In this document: positions 17,508 through 27,041 of the stretch, piece after piece
How positions within the stretch are numbered: position 1 is the first letter of the stretch
Layout of the letters: the number at the start of each line of letters is the position of its first letter
DNA from: an uncultured Erythrobacter sp.
GTDB taxonomy: Bacteria; Pseudomonadota; Alphaproteobacteria; Sphingomonadales; Sphingomonadaceae
DNA: 64,000 bases
Assembly: GCA_947494705.1 (NCBI GenBank)
Contig: CANLVN010000002.1
Location: 744,001 to 808,000, forward strand
Direction of reading: 5' to 3'
The notes under the pieces: model-generated
What the model was told of the DNA's origin: nothing
What the model saw: the letters and a program-made list of their open reading frames with translations, nothing else
Database searches by the model: none
Made by a program: the position numbers and the translations under genes

Positions 17508-19118
17508 GTGATCGACTGGAACCTTGGCGACATCCTTGATGCAATCGAACCTGCGGTCCCGGAAGATGCTCCGGCGCTGATTCACGGCGACCGGATCATT
17601 AGCTGGCCCGAAATGTCGAAGCGTTCGAACAATTTGGCGCGCAATCTGCGCGCGCAAGGTGCAGGCGACGGGGCGAAGATAGCCTTCTACATGCGCAACC
17701 GTTCCGAATACGGGGAATTGATGGCCGCGTGCTTCAAGGGCCGCCTCACGCACGTGAACATCAATTATCGTTACCGTCCCGAGGAGGTTTTCTACATCTT
17801 CGACGATTCCGATAGCGAGGTAATTGTTTACAGTTCCGAGTTCCGCGACTGCATTCTTGAACTGAAGGAACGGTTGACCAAGGTTCATACATTTGTAGAA
17901 ATCGGCGATGCTTCGCAGATCGCTTCCTTCGCGCTTCCTTACGAAAAACTTGTAGAAGGTAACGGCGCGCCTCTCGATATCGAGCGTTCTCCCGATGACC
18001 TGCTGTTCATATATACAGGCGGTACCACCGGCATGCCCAAGGGCGTGATGTGGCGACACGATGATATGCGCAAGGCTCAGCTCGACGCGCAAAAGCTGCT
18101 GGGTCCGGTTCCCCAGACCATGGAGGAAATGGTGGCCCTGGTGAAGCAGGGCGAGCTTGCGCGCATCACTTTGCCGGCGTGCCCGCTGATGCATGGAACC
18201 GGGTTCATTACTGCTATCGGCACGCTCATGTCGGGCGGGGCCATCGTCACGCTGTCCGATCCATCCTTCGACGCGGAAGAATTGTGGGATGCGGTGGACC
18301 AGCACAAGGTGCAGAGCATCGCCATTGTCGGTGACGCTTTTGCCAAACCCATGCTGCAGGCGCTGGACGCCCACCCGAAGCGCTGGGACACGAGCAGCCT
18401 GATTTCGATCATCTCGTCCGGCGTCATGTGGAGTAAACAGGTAAAGGCGGGCCTGTGCAAACATATCCCCCAGGTCATCCTCATGGACAGTTTTGGCGCT
18501 TCGGAAGGGCTGGGCTACGGCTTGTCGGTGACGACCGCACAGGGCGGCACCAACACCGCGAAATTCGGGATCGGGGAATTTTGCGACGTATTCGACGAGA
18601 ACGACCGGAAGGTCGAGGCGGGGAGCGGCGTGCCCGGCTTTATTGCCCGCAAGGGCGCAATCCCCACAGGATACTACAAGGACCCGGAAAAGTCGGCCAA
18701 GACTTTCAGGACGATCGATGGCGTGCGTTACTCCATCCCGGGCGACTGGTGCCGGGTGGAATCCGATGGAAGCCTGACCTTGCTGGGCCGCGGCAGCGTC
18801 TGCATCAACACCGCAGGTGAAAAGGTTTACCCCGAGGAGGTGGAGGAAGTGCTCAAAACCCATCCCGCCATTGCCGACGCGCTTGTCGTCGGGGTGCCTG
18901 ACGAAAAATGGGGCGAAGCGGTGACCGCTGTGGTGCATTTGACCCAGGATGCGGACTTCGACGCGCAAGCGATCAAGGATCACGTGCGCCAGCAACTGGC
19001 AGGTTACAAAACGCCCAAGGCGATTTGCCCAACGCAAACCGCCTTGCGCGCGTCAAACGGCAAGGCGGATTATACTACGGCTAAAGACATCGCGAAAGCG
19101 GGTGCCGGGGCCTCGTGA
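17508..19118 (+). CDS. acyl-CoA synthetase (AMP-forming, ANL superfamily)
   Basis: A 536-residue AMP-forming ligase. The P-loop motif A5 reads FIYTGGTTGMPKGVMW (about residues 167-182); the A8 region reads LLGRGSVCINTAGEKVYPEEVE, and the catalytic Lys lies in the C-terminal RASNGKADY. It activates a carboxylic acid to its CoA thioester via an acyl-adenylate. GTG 17508 has GAGAGGA eight bases upstream; 63 bases separate it from the dehydrogenase pair. A GTGA overlap links it to the Baeyer-Villiger monooxygenase, so the acid may be the ring-opened product of that enzyme (inference). Confidence 0.9.
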   Translation: MIDWNLGDILDAIEPAVPEDAPALIHGDRIISWPEMSKRSNNLARNLRAQGAGDGAKIAFYMRNRSEYGELMAACFKGRLTHVNINYRYRPEEVFYIFDDSDSEVIVYSSEFRDCILELKERLTKVHTFVEIGDASQIASFALPYEKLVEGNGAPLDIERSPDDLLFIYTGGTTGMPKGVMWRHDDMRKAQLDAQKLLGPVPQTMEEMVALVKQGELARITLPACPLMHGTGFITAIGTLMSGGAIVTLSDPSFDAEELWDAVDQHKVQSIAIVGDAFAKPMLQALDAHPKRWDTSSLISIISSGVMWSKQVKAGLCKHIPQVILMDSFGASEGLGYGLSVTTAQGGTNTAKFGIGEFCDVFDENDRKVEAGSGVPGFIARKGAIPTGYYKDPEKSAKTFRTIDGVRYSIPGDWCRVESDGSLTLLGRGSVCINTAGEKVYPEEVEEVLKTHPAIADALVVGVPDEKWGEAVTAVVHLTQDADFDAQAIKDHVRQQLAGYKTPKAICPTQTALRASNGKADYTTAKDIAKAGAGAS

Positions 19119-20752
19119 GCCATTCGCCCCCTCCTGACTATGATGTCGTAATCGTCGGGGCCGGGTTCAGCGGAATATACCTGCTTTACAAGCTGCGTCA
19201 GGCGGGGTTCGATGTTCTGCTGGTAGACGCAGCGGAGCAGCCGGGCGGAATCTGGTACTGGAACCGCTATCCGGGAGCACGGGTCGATTCCCAGGTTCCA
19301 CTTTACGAATTTTCCATTGCGGAAGTATGGAAAAGCTGGACGTGGAGCGAACGATTTCCAGGCTGGGAAGAACTGCGCGCCTATTTCCTCCACGTCTGCG
19401 ATACGCTCGACCTCTGGCCGGCAATGCGAATGAAAACACGGGTCGAAAGCGCGCCGTTCGATGAAGACACCGCCTGCTGGCGATTGAAGCTCGACGATGG
19501 CGGAAAAGTAAGCGCGCGTTTCCTCTTGCCGGCGCTGGGGTTCGCCTCGAAACCCTACATTCCCGATATCCCGGGCCTTAGCGATTTCGAAGGCGAATGG
19601 TGCCATACCGCCCGCTGGCCGCAGGAAGGCATCGACCTTTCCGGCCGCCGGATCGCCCTGATCGGCACGGGTGCCAGCGGCGTACAGGTGGCGCAGGAGG
19701 CGGCAAGCTGTGCGGAGCAGCTGACGCTTTTTCAGCGAACCCCGATTCTCGCCCTTCCCATGCGGCAGGAAAAACTGGACGCTGATCGTCAGCTTCGCGA
19801 AAAATCCGAATATCCCGCTGTCTTCCAGAAAAGGCTTACGACAAGTGGCGGTTTCGAATGCCAATCGCTGGACATCTCGGCCCTGGCTGTGACCGAGGAA
19901 GAGCGGACTACGCATTTCGAGGATTTGTGGCAGCGAGGAGGGTTGCGCTTCTGGTATCATAATTTCGCTGACATACTGACGAACGAGGACGCCAATCGCC
20001 ACGCCTACGAGTTCTGGCGTGACGAGGTGCGCGAGCGGATCTGCGACCCGACCATTGCCGAGAAGCTCGCTCCCGATGAGCCGCCACATCCCTTCGGGAC
20101 CAAGCGACCATCGCTCGAACAGAATTATTACGAGATCTTCGCACAAGACAATGTGACGCTGGTCGATCTGAACGACACCGCGATCACTCGCGTCACCGAG
20201 GCCGGGATAGAAACAGCCACTGGCATGATCCCGTGCGATCTCATTGTCTTCGCGACCGGCTTCGATGCCGGTCGTGGCGGGCTCATCGACATGAACATCA
20301 CCGGCCGCGGTGGGCTGGCGCTGGCAGAAGCATGGAAGAGTGAGATCAAAGCCTATCTGGGCATGGCCGTCGCCCAATTTCCGAACATGCTGTTCGCCTA
20401 CGGCCCGCTCAGCCCTTCAGGCTTTTCCAACGGTCCGACAAGCGCCGAAATCCAGGGTGACTGGATCTGCGATTTCCTGATCTGGCTGCGCGATAACAGG
20501 ATCGGCCTTTTCGAAGCCGATGCGCTGGCCGAGCGAAGCTGGACCGATATGGTCGCCCAAGTAGGGTCGATGACGCTCTTCCCCAAGGCTGAATCGTGGT
20601 ACATGGGCGCCAATATTCCCGGCAAACCCCGACAACTGATCAATTTCCCCAGCGTATCTGGTTACGCCGATCTATGCCACGATGTCGCACGGCACGATTA
20701 TCGTGGTTTTATCAGGAATACACTATCCGGTATGGAGACTGCGCCGAAATGA
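19115..20752 (+). CDS. Baeyer-Villiger flavin monooxygenase
   Basis: A 545-residue class B flavoprotein monooxygenase. It has the N-terminal Rossmann GAGFSG for FAD, the GGIWYWNRYPGARVDS segment, the type I Baeyer-Villiger fingerprint FEGEWCHTARWP (FxGxxxHxxxWP, about residues 158-169) and a second Rossmann GTGASG for NADPH. The family converts cyclic or linear ketones to lactones or esters using NADPH and O2. Its neighbours, an alpha/beta hydrolase downstream and a CoA ligase upstream, give a ketone-to-lactone-to-hydroxyacid-to-CoA route. No alcohol dehydrogenase that would make the ketone is in the window. Confidence 0.9.
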   Translation: MSHSPPPDYDVVIVGAGFSGIYLLYKLRQAGFDVLLVDAAEQPGGIWYWNRYPGARVDSQVPLYEFSIAEVWKSWTWSERFPGWEELRAYFLHVCDTLDLWPAMRMKTRVESAPFDEDTACWRLKLDDGGKVSARFLLPALGFASKPYIPDIPGLSDFEGEWCHTARWPQEGIDLSGRRIALIGTGASGVQVAQEAASCAEQLTLFQRTPILALPMRQEKLDADRQLREKSEYPAVFQKRLTTSGGFECQSLDISALAVTEEERTTHFEDLWQRGGLRFWYHNFADILTNEDANRHAYEFWRDEVRERICDPTIAEKLAPDEPPHPFGTKRPSLEQNYYEIFAQDNVTLVDLNDTAITRVTEAGIETATGMIPCDLIVFATGFDAGRGGLIDMNITGRGGLALAEAWKSEIKAYLGMAVAQFPNMLFAYGPLSPSGFSNGPTSAEIQGDWICDFLIWLRDNRIGLFEADALAERSWTDMVAQVGSMTLFPKAESWYMGANIPGKPRQLINFPSVSGYADLCHDVARHDYRGFIRNTLSGMETAPK

Positions 20753-21720
20753 ATGAAATGAAACCAATCCACGACGGGTCAACAGATATTGATCCCGTAT
20801 GGGCCGGCGACGGGGCGGATATACCCGAATGGTTCGCCTGGGCGCTGAGCGTGCCCCGTGAGGAAGGCTTCGTAGAGGTTGGTGGCGCGCGGGTGCATTA
20901 TCTTCGCTGGGGCAGGCGTGACCGGCCCAAATTGCTCATGACTCACGGTTTTCTCGCCCATGCCCGCTGCTTTGCCTTCATCGCACCGTACCTTGCCGAA
21001 GACTACGACGTGGTGGCGTTCGATCTGGCCGGTATGGGCGATAGCGAGATGCGCGGCGTGGCCGATATAGCTGCGCGGGGAAAGGAATTTGTCGAGATCA
21101 GCGAAGCGCTCGATTTGTTTGCGGATGGAAGCAGACCGACGATCATCGCCCATAGCTTCGGCTCGGGTGCAGCGCTGACCGCCGTTTCCCAATCGCCGGA
21201 TGCCTTCGCCGGCGTTATTGTCTGCGATCTCATGGTGATGCGGCCCGAAAAGCTGGAGAAATACTGGACCATGGGCAGATCGAGCCCCGGGTCGGGTAAT
21301 CCTGACAAACCGGTGCGACGCTACCCCACCTACGAAGCGGCGCGCGAGAGGTATATCCTGTCGCCGCCGCAGGCAGTTGGTGAGCCGTTCCTGATGGATT
21401 ACATGGCCTATCACTCTCTCCGCCGCGATGGCGAGGAGTGGACATGGAAGTTTTCTCCCGAAGTGTTCCGGCGCAGCAACAAGCCCGACGAATGGCTGAC
21501 AGTAGGCCAGAGGCTGGTCGATGCGCCCGGGCGCAAAGCGATTGTGTACGGCGAGAAAAGTCAGCTCTTTGATCGCGATTCCGCCCGCTATATCCGGGAA
21601 CTGGGAGGGGGAAAGATACCAATTGTTGCAGTGCCCGATGCACGCCATCATCTCATGCTGGATCAGCCGCTCGCGTTCGTCGCTGCGCTTCGGGCGGTAC
21701 TGGCCTTTTGGAGCCTCTGA
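20749..21720 (+). CDS. alpha/beta hydrolase, probable lactone/ester hydrolase
   Basis: A 323-residue alpha/beta-hydrolase. It shows the oxyanion segment MTHGFLAHARCF, the nucleophile elbow AHSFGSG with Ser136, and the C-terminal His pair DARHHLMLD (His300/301). The start is set by the ATGA overlap with the monooxygenase. Directly following a Baeyer-Villiger enzyme, it is the natural candidate to open the lactone or ester product; this is inference from position. It is the last enzyme gene of the rightward operon, with a receptor gene following after a 420-base gap. Confidence 0.87.
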   Translation: MNEMKPIHDGSTDIDPVWAGDGADIPEWFAWALSVPREEGFVEVGGARVHYLRWGRRDRPKLLMTHGFLAHARCFAFIAPYLAEDYDVVAFDLAGMGDSEMRGVADIAARGKEFVEISEALDLFADGSRPTIIAHSFGSGAALTAVSQSPDAFAGVIVCDLMVMRPEKLEKYWTMGRSSPGSGNPDKPVRRYPTYEAARERYILSPPQAVGEPFLMDYMAYHSLRRDGEEWTWKFSPEVFRRSNKPDEWLTVGQRLVDAPGRKAIVYGEKSQLFDRDSARYIRELGGGKIPIVAVPDARHHLMLDQPLAFVAALRAVLAFWSL

Positions 21721-22139
21721 GATCCCCCATACTAAGAGGCTGGTTCCTGGTCAGAGGCCAGCGAGATGGGGGCAAAGGGCGTTCATATTCATCTTGTACT
21801 ATATCCGAACCATTGTCGCCGTCGGCACGACGAACGCTTCGTTGGTCTCGATGCCAGCTGGGGCAAAAGCTTTATCGGGAGCAACTCGCTTAGCGCGCCA
21901 ACCATTGCTGATCTTTAGCAAACGTTCACTCCGCGTGCGATCTGGATCGTGGCCCATGGGGTCAAAAGATAAGGCGCTTTACTAATATCACGCGGACGTA
22001 TATGCCCATGGACGGGGATTGGGCTAATTCTTTCCCTCTCCTCTCCACAGACTAAGGGGCGACCCTCGAGGTCGCCCCATTTTGCAGTAAGCGGCGGAGC
22101 CAATTATCGTCGCACTGAAGAGATGGGAAGGGATGCTAT
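21721..22139. other. Intergenic region upstream of the second TonB receptor
   Basis: Nothing in this gap looks like a gene. It begins with imperfect inverted repeats: CCCCCAT near 21723 faces ATGGGGG near 21766. It ends with a strong hairpin at 22056-22078 and the receptor ribosome site (GGAAGGGA) just before 22140. The receptor promoter probably lies between 21800 and 22050. Confidence 0.5.
22056..22084 (+). terminator. Hairpin followed by ATTTTG, terminator or attenuator
   Basis: GGGGCGACC pairs perfectly with GGTCGCCCC around a 5-base loop, followed by ATTTTG. It lies 56 bases before the receptor start, so it can end the catabolic operon transcript or attenuate read-through into the receptor gene. 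Which of these applies cannot be read from sequence. Confidence 0.65.
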
Positions 22140-25076
22140 ATGACACTGAGAGCGATGGTGCTCGCCACTTCGGCCATCTTGGCTTGGCCGCAGATGGCTT
22201 TAGCGCAGGATTCCACAACTGATGAGGCGGAACCCCAAGGATCCGTAATCATCGTGACGGCCCAACGCCAATCTCAAAGTCTGCAAGAGGTGCCGATCGC
22301 GGTCAGTGCCTTCGATGCTACGGCTCTCGAAAGCCAGCAGATCGAAAACGCTGCTGACCTTCAATTGACGCTCCCGAACGTCTCATTTTCGAAGGGCAAC
22401 TTCACCGGGTCGTCCTTCACCATCCGTGGTATCGGCGATCTTTGTGTTGGTGTGACGTGTGACGCAGCGACGGCTATCCATATCAATGGTTCCCCTCTTT
22501 TTGGTACCCGGCTGTTCGAAACAGAATATTTTGACCTTGAGCGAATTGAGGTCCTACGGGGGCCGCAGGGCACCCTCTTCGGCCGCAACGCTACCTCGGG
22601 TGTTGTCAACCTTGTGACAGCCAAGCCTGACCTCGGTTCTTTCGGCGCGGCCGGAGAGTTCGAGTATGGGAATTACAACAGCATCAAGGCCGAGGGGGTG
22701 GTCAATGTCCCGATCGGCGATTCTATCGGCGTTCGGGTAGCCGGATTCTTTCTGAATCGCGACGGTTACACCACAAACCTTTTCGACAATTCGGATGTCG
22801 ACGACCGAGACATGTACGCTGTTCGTGGTTCTCTTCGTTTTGAACCCGGTGCCGATACCACTCTCGACTTCATGGCATATTATTTCAGGGAAGATGACAC
22901 CCGTTTACGTAATCAAAAGCAGGCCTGCCAGCGTGACCCGCTCGGCGTGCTGGGTTGTCTGAACAATCGCCGCGACTTTGACATCACCAATGCCAATTCC
23001 ACAGTCGGCGCAACGCTCAGTTCGCAAGAGTTCTTCGCTATTCAGGGAATTCCCTCAGTACTGGGATTGGGAAGCCTGTACGGCCCCGATGCATTTGCAG
23101 GATTCGATAAGCCCGACGATGTGCGCACGGTAAACACGGCGTATACTCCATTCTATTTTGCCGATGAAGTGCAGCTACAGGCCCGTCTCGAGCAGCGCAT
23201 CGGAGCTATGACACTGACTGCAACCGGTCTTTATCAGGACACCGAAGTCGATTCCCGGCAGGACTACTTTCTGGGCATTCAGGATCGTACCGCCTTTGCT
23301 ACGGCCTTGAACGTGTTGTCCGGCTTCGCGGCCAACGGTTTGCCTACCGGCCTCCCCGCACCTGCACCGGCGTTCGTGCCAGGTTCGTCGGCGTATTTTA
23401 CCCCGATTGTGGAGGCTCTCATCCCCAATGGCCCAGGGGGCGTATTGTGCACCTCCGATAACGATGATGGGAACAGGGGCGCGTTCGAAGGTAATGTATT
23501 GTGCGGCGAAACGCCGCTATCCTTCGACAGGTCTTCAGAGCAACGCGAATCCTGGAGCGGCGAAATCCTCCTTTCCAGTGATTTCGACGGAGCATTCAAT
23601 TTCCTGCTCGGAGGGATCTATGCAAAGTCCAAGACTACCGACAACAGTTACTATGTAAACTCATTCGCGCTTGACTACGCCAGTGCCATTCTGGGATCGT
23701 TTGGTACTTTGGCAGGCGGTGCACCGCCATCCTACTTCGCAACATCCATGTACCGCAACAATTCTCTCGAGGCTAATCTTGAGAGCTTCGGTGTGTTCGG
23801 GGAGATCTACGTCGACCTGACCGAGCGTCTGACCTTCACCGGAGGTTTGCGGTATAACGACGACAAGAAAGACGTGACTGCGCGCACGACCTTGATTAGC
23901 TTCCTCAATCCTTACGCGAATGACGGGGAGCCGTTCGACAGCCCGATCACTCCCTTAACCGGTCCCTCTGGTCTTTTTGATGCCGATCCTGGTACGCCAG
24001 GTGAGCAGCTGACGCAATTTAGAGAAGTAGGTTTCGATGAAATAACCGGGCGTGCGGTGCTCGACTACGAAGTTACGCCTGACAATTCGATTTACGCATC
24101 TTATGCCAGGGGCTATAAATCCGGGGGTATCAACCCGCCCCTTTCGCCCGTTTTCGATGTGGCTGAAAGCTTCGGATCAGAAACCATCGACGCATTTGAA
24201 ATCGGATCGAAAAATACCTTTGCGAATGGCGCACTGCAATTAAACGCTACTGCATTCTACTATAAGTATAGCGGGTTGCAGCTTAGCCGCATCGTCGCCC
24301 GTACCTCAGTTAATGATACTATCGATGCCGATATCTGGGGTGTGGAACTAGAGTCCGTTATCCGGCCCGATCCCGATTGGCTTGTCAACTTGACGTTCAG
24401 TTATCTCAACGCGGAAGTTGCCGGCGACCAGTTCTTCTCCAATCCGCGCGACCCGGGTGGCGGCGATCCTGATGCCGTCATCATCAAGGATATCAGCAAC
24501 GGTGCTAATTGTGCCGTAACCGGGCCAGCCCCCGGCGTGGCCGACGCATTCGTCGCCGGAGTGAACGCAGCTCTGGGTCTTCGTGGTCCCGAAGAATTTC
24601 CTAACGACGGCAATCTTGCGTCAAGCGGCGCATTCAGCATTTGCGATGTCTTGGCCGGAGCCGTTCCGGCGGGCAGCGGCCTTGCGGTATTAAGCCCTGG
24701 CGTAGAGGTCAACTTAAAAGGGAACAAGTTGCCGCAGGCCCCCGAAATGAAGGTTTCGATGGGTGTGCAGTACACCGCCACTTTCGACAATGGCATGACT
24801 CTGGTTCCTCGCGTGGACGTAGCGCTGACTGGTGAGCAATACGGCAATATCTTTAACGGCAGGGTCAACCGGATCGAGCCATTCGTGCAAGCCAACGCGA
24901 TCGTGCAGTTGAACAGTGCGGATGAGCGTTGGTTCGTGCGCGGATTTGTTCAGAACATTTTCGACAGCAGCTCGGTGACAGGCTTGTACTTGACCGACGC
25001 ATCCTCGGGGAATTTTACCAATATCTACACTTTGGATCCTCGTAGATATGGTGTTGCTTTGGGGTTCAGTTTCTAA
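22140..25076 (+). CDS. TonB-dependent outer-membrane receptor
   Basis: A 978-residue receptor. It has a signal peptide ending at ALAQDS (about residue 22), a TonB-box-like segment (SVIIVTAQRQSQSLQEVPIAVSAFD), the plug with FTIRGIGDL and RIEVLRGPQGTLFGRNATSGVVNL, and a barrel ending at RRYGVALGFSF. Two Cys in GDLCVGVTCDAA within the plug could form a disulphide loop, as seen in some sphingomonad receptors. It is different in sequence from the receptor at 3673, so the island is bracketed by two distinct transporters. Uptake of the hydrophobic substrate is inferred from context. Confidence 0.92.
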   Translation: MTLRAMVLATSAILAWPQMALAQDSTTDEAEPQGSVIIVTAQRQSQSLQEVPIAVSAFDATALESQQIENAADLQLTLPNVSFSKGNFTGSSFTIRGIGDLCVGVTCDAATAIHINGSPLFGTRLFETEYFDLERIEVLRGPQGTLFGRNATSGVVNLVTAKPDLGSFGAAGEFEYGNYNSIKAEGVVNVPIGDSIGVRVAGFFLNRDGYTTNLFDNSDVDDRDMYAVRGSLRFEPGADTTLDFMAYYFREDDTRLRNQKQACQRDPLGVLGCLNNRRDFDITNANSTVGATLSSQEFFAIQGIPSVLGLGSLYGPDAFAGFDKPDDVRTVNTAYTPFYFADEVQLQARLEQRIGAMTLTATGLYQDTEVDSRQDYFLGIQDRTAFATALNVLSGFAANGLPTGLPAPAPAFVPGSSAYFTPIVEALIPNGPGGVLCTSDNDDGNRGAFEGNVLCGETPLSFDRSSEQRESWSGEILLSSDFDGAFNFLLGGIYAKSKTTDNSYYVNSFALDYASAILGSFGTLAGGAPPSYFATSMYRNNSLEANLESFGVFGEIYVDLTERLTFTGGLRYNDDKKDVTARTTLISFLNPYANDGEPFDSPITPLTGPSGLFDADPGTPGEQLTQFREVGFDEITGRAVLDYEVTPDNSIYASYARGYKSGGINPPLSPVFDVAESFGSETIDAFEIGSKNTFANGALQLNATAFYYKYSGLQLSRIVARTSVNDTIDADIWGVELESVIRPDPDWLVNLTFSYLNAEVAGDQFFSNPRDPGGGDPDAVIIKDISNGANCAVTGPAPGVADAFVAGVNAALGLRGPEEFPNDGNLASSGAFSICDVLAGAVPAGSGLAVLSPGVEVNLKGNKLPQAPEMKVSMGVQYTATFDNGMTLVPRVDVALTGEQYGNIFNGRVNRIEPFVQANAIVQLNSADERWFVRGFVQNIFDSSSVTGLYLTDASSGNFTNIYTLDPRRYGVALGFSF

Positions 25077-25195
25077 CAGGTCCAGATCGTGTTGGCGGGG
25101 AGATTGGTGGTCCTCCCAACGACCCGAACGGACAGTGCCAGCTAGTTCGTATTTCGACCCATGACTTTATAGCTTTTCCAGAGCGGCGTAATGCT

Positions 25196-25235
25196 CGATG
25201 ACCGCCTCGTAAGCCTACCGACAAGGCGGTCATCG
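25196..25235. repeat. 12-bp perfect inverted repeat with 16-base loop
   Basis: CGATGACCGCCT at 25196-25207 faces AGGCGGTCATCG at 25224-25235. No T run follows on either strand, so a normal terminator is not obvious. It lies directly before an IS3-like fragment and may be related to its insertion end. Apart from this and the fragment, the 440-base gap from 25077 to 25516 holds nothing I recognise. Confidence 0.55.
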
Positions 25236-25254
25236 AACCGGCCAAATGCGAGCT

Positions 25255-25400
25255 GCACTCGAAATGCTTTTACGATCGCTCGTTGATGTCGCTACGAGAT
25301 GCTCGCGGAAAGCTTAAGGCCTTACATAGATACGACAATGAAGAGTCACCGAATAGTGCAATCGGGATATCCGATGGTGATACTGGCAAACGCACTCTGC
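25255..25400 (+). mobile_element. Possible IS3-family OrfB C-terminal fragment
   Basis: One forward frame reads SLMSLRDARGKLKAL followed by HRYDNEESPNSAIG. This resembles the usual OrfB ending, FxSLxDARxKxxxW then RRDYNExRPHSAIG, with several substitutions. No intact transposase remains. The match is short, so this is tentative; together with the remnant near 3.2-3.6 kb it would mean IS scars at both edges of the catabolic island. Confidence 0.45.
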
Positions 25401-25516
25401 GAAAGGCGGAAACATGCTGACCCCTATGATCCAAGATTGGGTCAAAGTGCACGAGGTGCTGACGCGTTAGGAAAAGTTGGAAGGGGCTGCGGGGCAGACT
25501 TCTGAGAAAACTTATC

Positions 25517-27034
25517 CTAACTCTGTTCAGGTTTCATAACTGATTTTCGATCGACCGGAGCAGGCTCAACCGACGTGCGATTGTCGCGAGACAATTCGAC
25601 CCATCCCAACCCAAGCGACTTCTGGATCGCGATCCAGCCATTTGTCATGGCGGCGATCGCCCGATCGAGATTTGCTCTGGCCTGTTCGCGCTTGCGGATC
25701 GAAGTGTTGAGTTCGCCTTGCGAGATTACCCCCGCGGCGCGGCGTTGCTCGTTAAGCTCCGCAGCCGTGTCGGCCTGTCGACTGATCTGCGCCAGCGCGG
25801 CTACGTTGGCTCTTTGTTGCCCGAACCGGGCAAGCGATTGTTCGGCGTCGCGCAGTGCGCCAAGGACCACTTCAACATAACGCGCTTCGGCCTCGTCGCG
25901 CGCACTCTCGGCCTGATCGATCGATGCTGCCGTGCGGCCGAAATCAAGCAGGTTCCACTGTAGCCGCGGCAAAGCGATTGCCGATAAGTTGCCCGGGTCC
26001 AGGATGTCGTCGGGCTCCGATCCGCCCAAACCGAGAATCCCCATGAAGGAAATCTTGGGGAAGCGAGCAGCCTCTGCCACGCCAATCCGCGCATTCGCCG
26101 CGGCCAGCATGCGTTCGGCGGCTCGAACATCCGGCCGCCGCGCTATTAGCGCTGCGGGATCGCCCACCGCGACCCGTTCGGGGGGAAGCGGAATTTCGGC
26201 CTGAGCCGCCAGGAGCCCGTCGAGTGCGCCGGGCGCTTCGCCCGTCAGCACCGCGAGCGTGTCTTTGAATACATCGATGTCCGCTTGAGCTTCCGCGATC
26301 TGCGACTTGAGCAGTTCGAGCTCGGCGTTCGCGTTACCGACCGGGAACAGCGCGAGAGCGCCCTGTGTATAGCGCTGATAGGTCAATTCGAGAATTTGCT
26401 GCTGCAAGTCGCGCTCTCGCTGGACAAGCTCGAGCCGCCCTTGCGCTTCTCGCAGGCTCACATACGCCCGCGCGATTTCGGCGGCGAGCTGGACTTTCGC
26501 ATCCTCGGCGTTCGCCACCGAGGCCGCAGCCTGAGCGTTAATGGCCTCGACACGCCGTGCCTGCCCCCCAGCGAAATCGATCTCCCAGTTTGCGTTGAGC
26601 CCGAGGTTGTAGACGCTGAGGCTGTCCTGCTCTTCGGTGTCTGCAGGAGCGCCGGGCGATCCCGGGGGCGGGCCGCTGCCGATATCTAGCCCTGGGATAT
26701 TCGCCTGGACCGCAGTCGCCTGCGCAGCCACGGCGGGTAGCCGGTTGGCGCGCTCCTGGCGGACAGAAGCCCTTGCCTGTTCGATGCGAGCGCGCGCTGC
26801 GGCCACGCCCGGATTGCCGGCCAGCGCACGCGCCTCAAGTTCATTGAGAACCGGATCGCCGAGCAGCGTCCACCAGTCGCCGGCAATCGGCGCCAACGGA
26901 TCGATTTCGGGGCCGGCCCGTACGAACGCATTGCCTGCGTCGGTCGCAAGTTGCGGGGGGCCGGCATAGTCGGGACCGGACATGCAACCCGCGAGGAGCG
27001 CCATGGGAGCGAGGAGGGTTAGGGTCTTGCGCAT
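25517..27034 (-). CDS. NodT-family outer-membrane efflux lipoprotein (TolC-like)
   Basis: A 505-residue outer-membrane factor. The start at 27034 gives a lipoprotein signal peptide with lipobox LLAGC (about Cys17). Two tandem outer-membrane efflux repeats of long alpha-helices follow (for example RIEQARASVRQERANRLPAV and QIAEAQADIDVFKDTLAVLTG). It is third in the emrA-emrB-like leftward operon, 7 bases after the MFS gene, and would complete a tripartite pump spanning both membranes. The substrate is unknown. The frame is open upstream of 27034, but that part overlaps the transporter gene and lacks a signal peptide. Confidence 0.9.
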   Translation of the reverse strand: MRKTLTLLAPMALLAGCMSGPDYAGPPQLATDAGNAFVRAGPEIDPLAPIAGDWWTLLGDPVLNELEARALAGNPGVAAARARIEQARASVRQERANRLPAVAAQATAVQANIPGLDIGSGPPPGSPGAPADTEEQDSLSVYNLGLNANWEIDFAGGQARRVEAINAQAAASVANAEDAKVQLAAEIARAYVSLREAQGRLELVQRERDLQQQILELTYQRYTQGALALFPVGNANAELELLKSQIAEAQADIDVFKDTLAVLTGEAPGALDGLLAAQAEIPLPPERVAVGDPAALIARRPDVRAAERMLAAANARIGVAEAARFPKISFMGILGLGGSEPDDILDPGNLSAIALPRLQWNLLDFGRTAASIDQAESARDEAEARYVEVVLGALRDAEQSLARFGQQRANVAALAQISRQADTAAELNEQRRAAGVISQGELNTSIRKREQARANLDRAIAAMTNGWIAIQKSLGLGWVELSRDNRTSVEPAPVDRKSVMKPEQS

Positions 27035-27041
27035 AGAGTTC

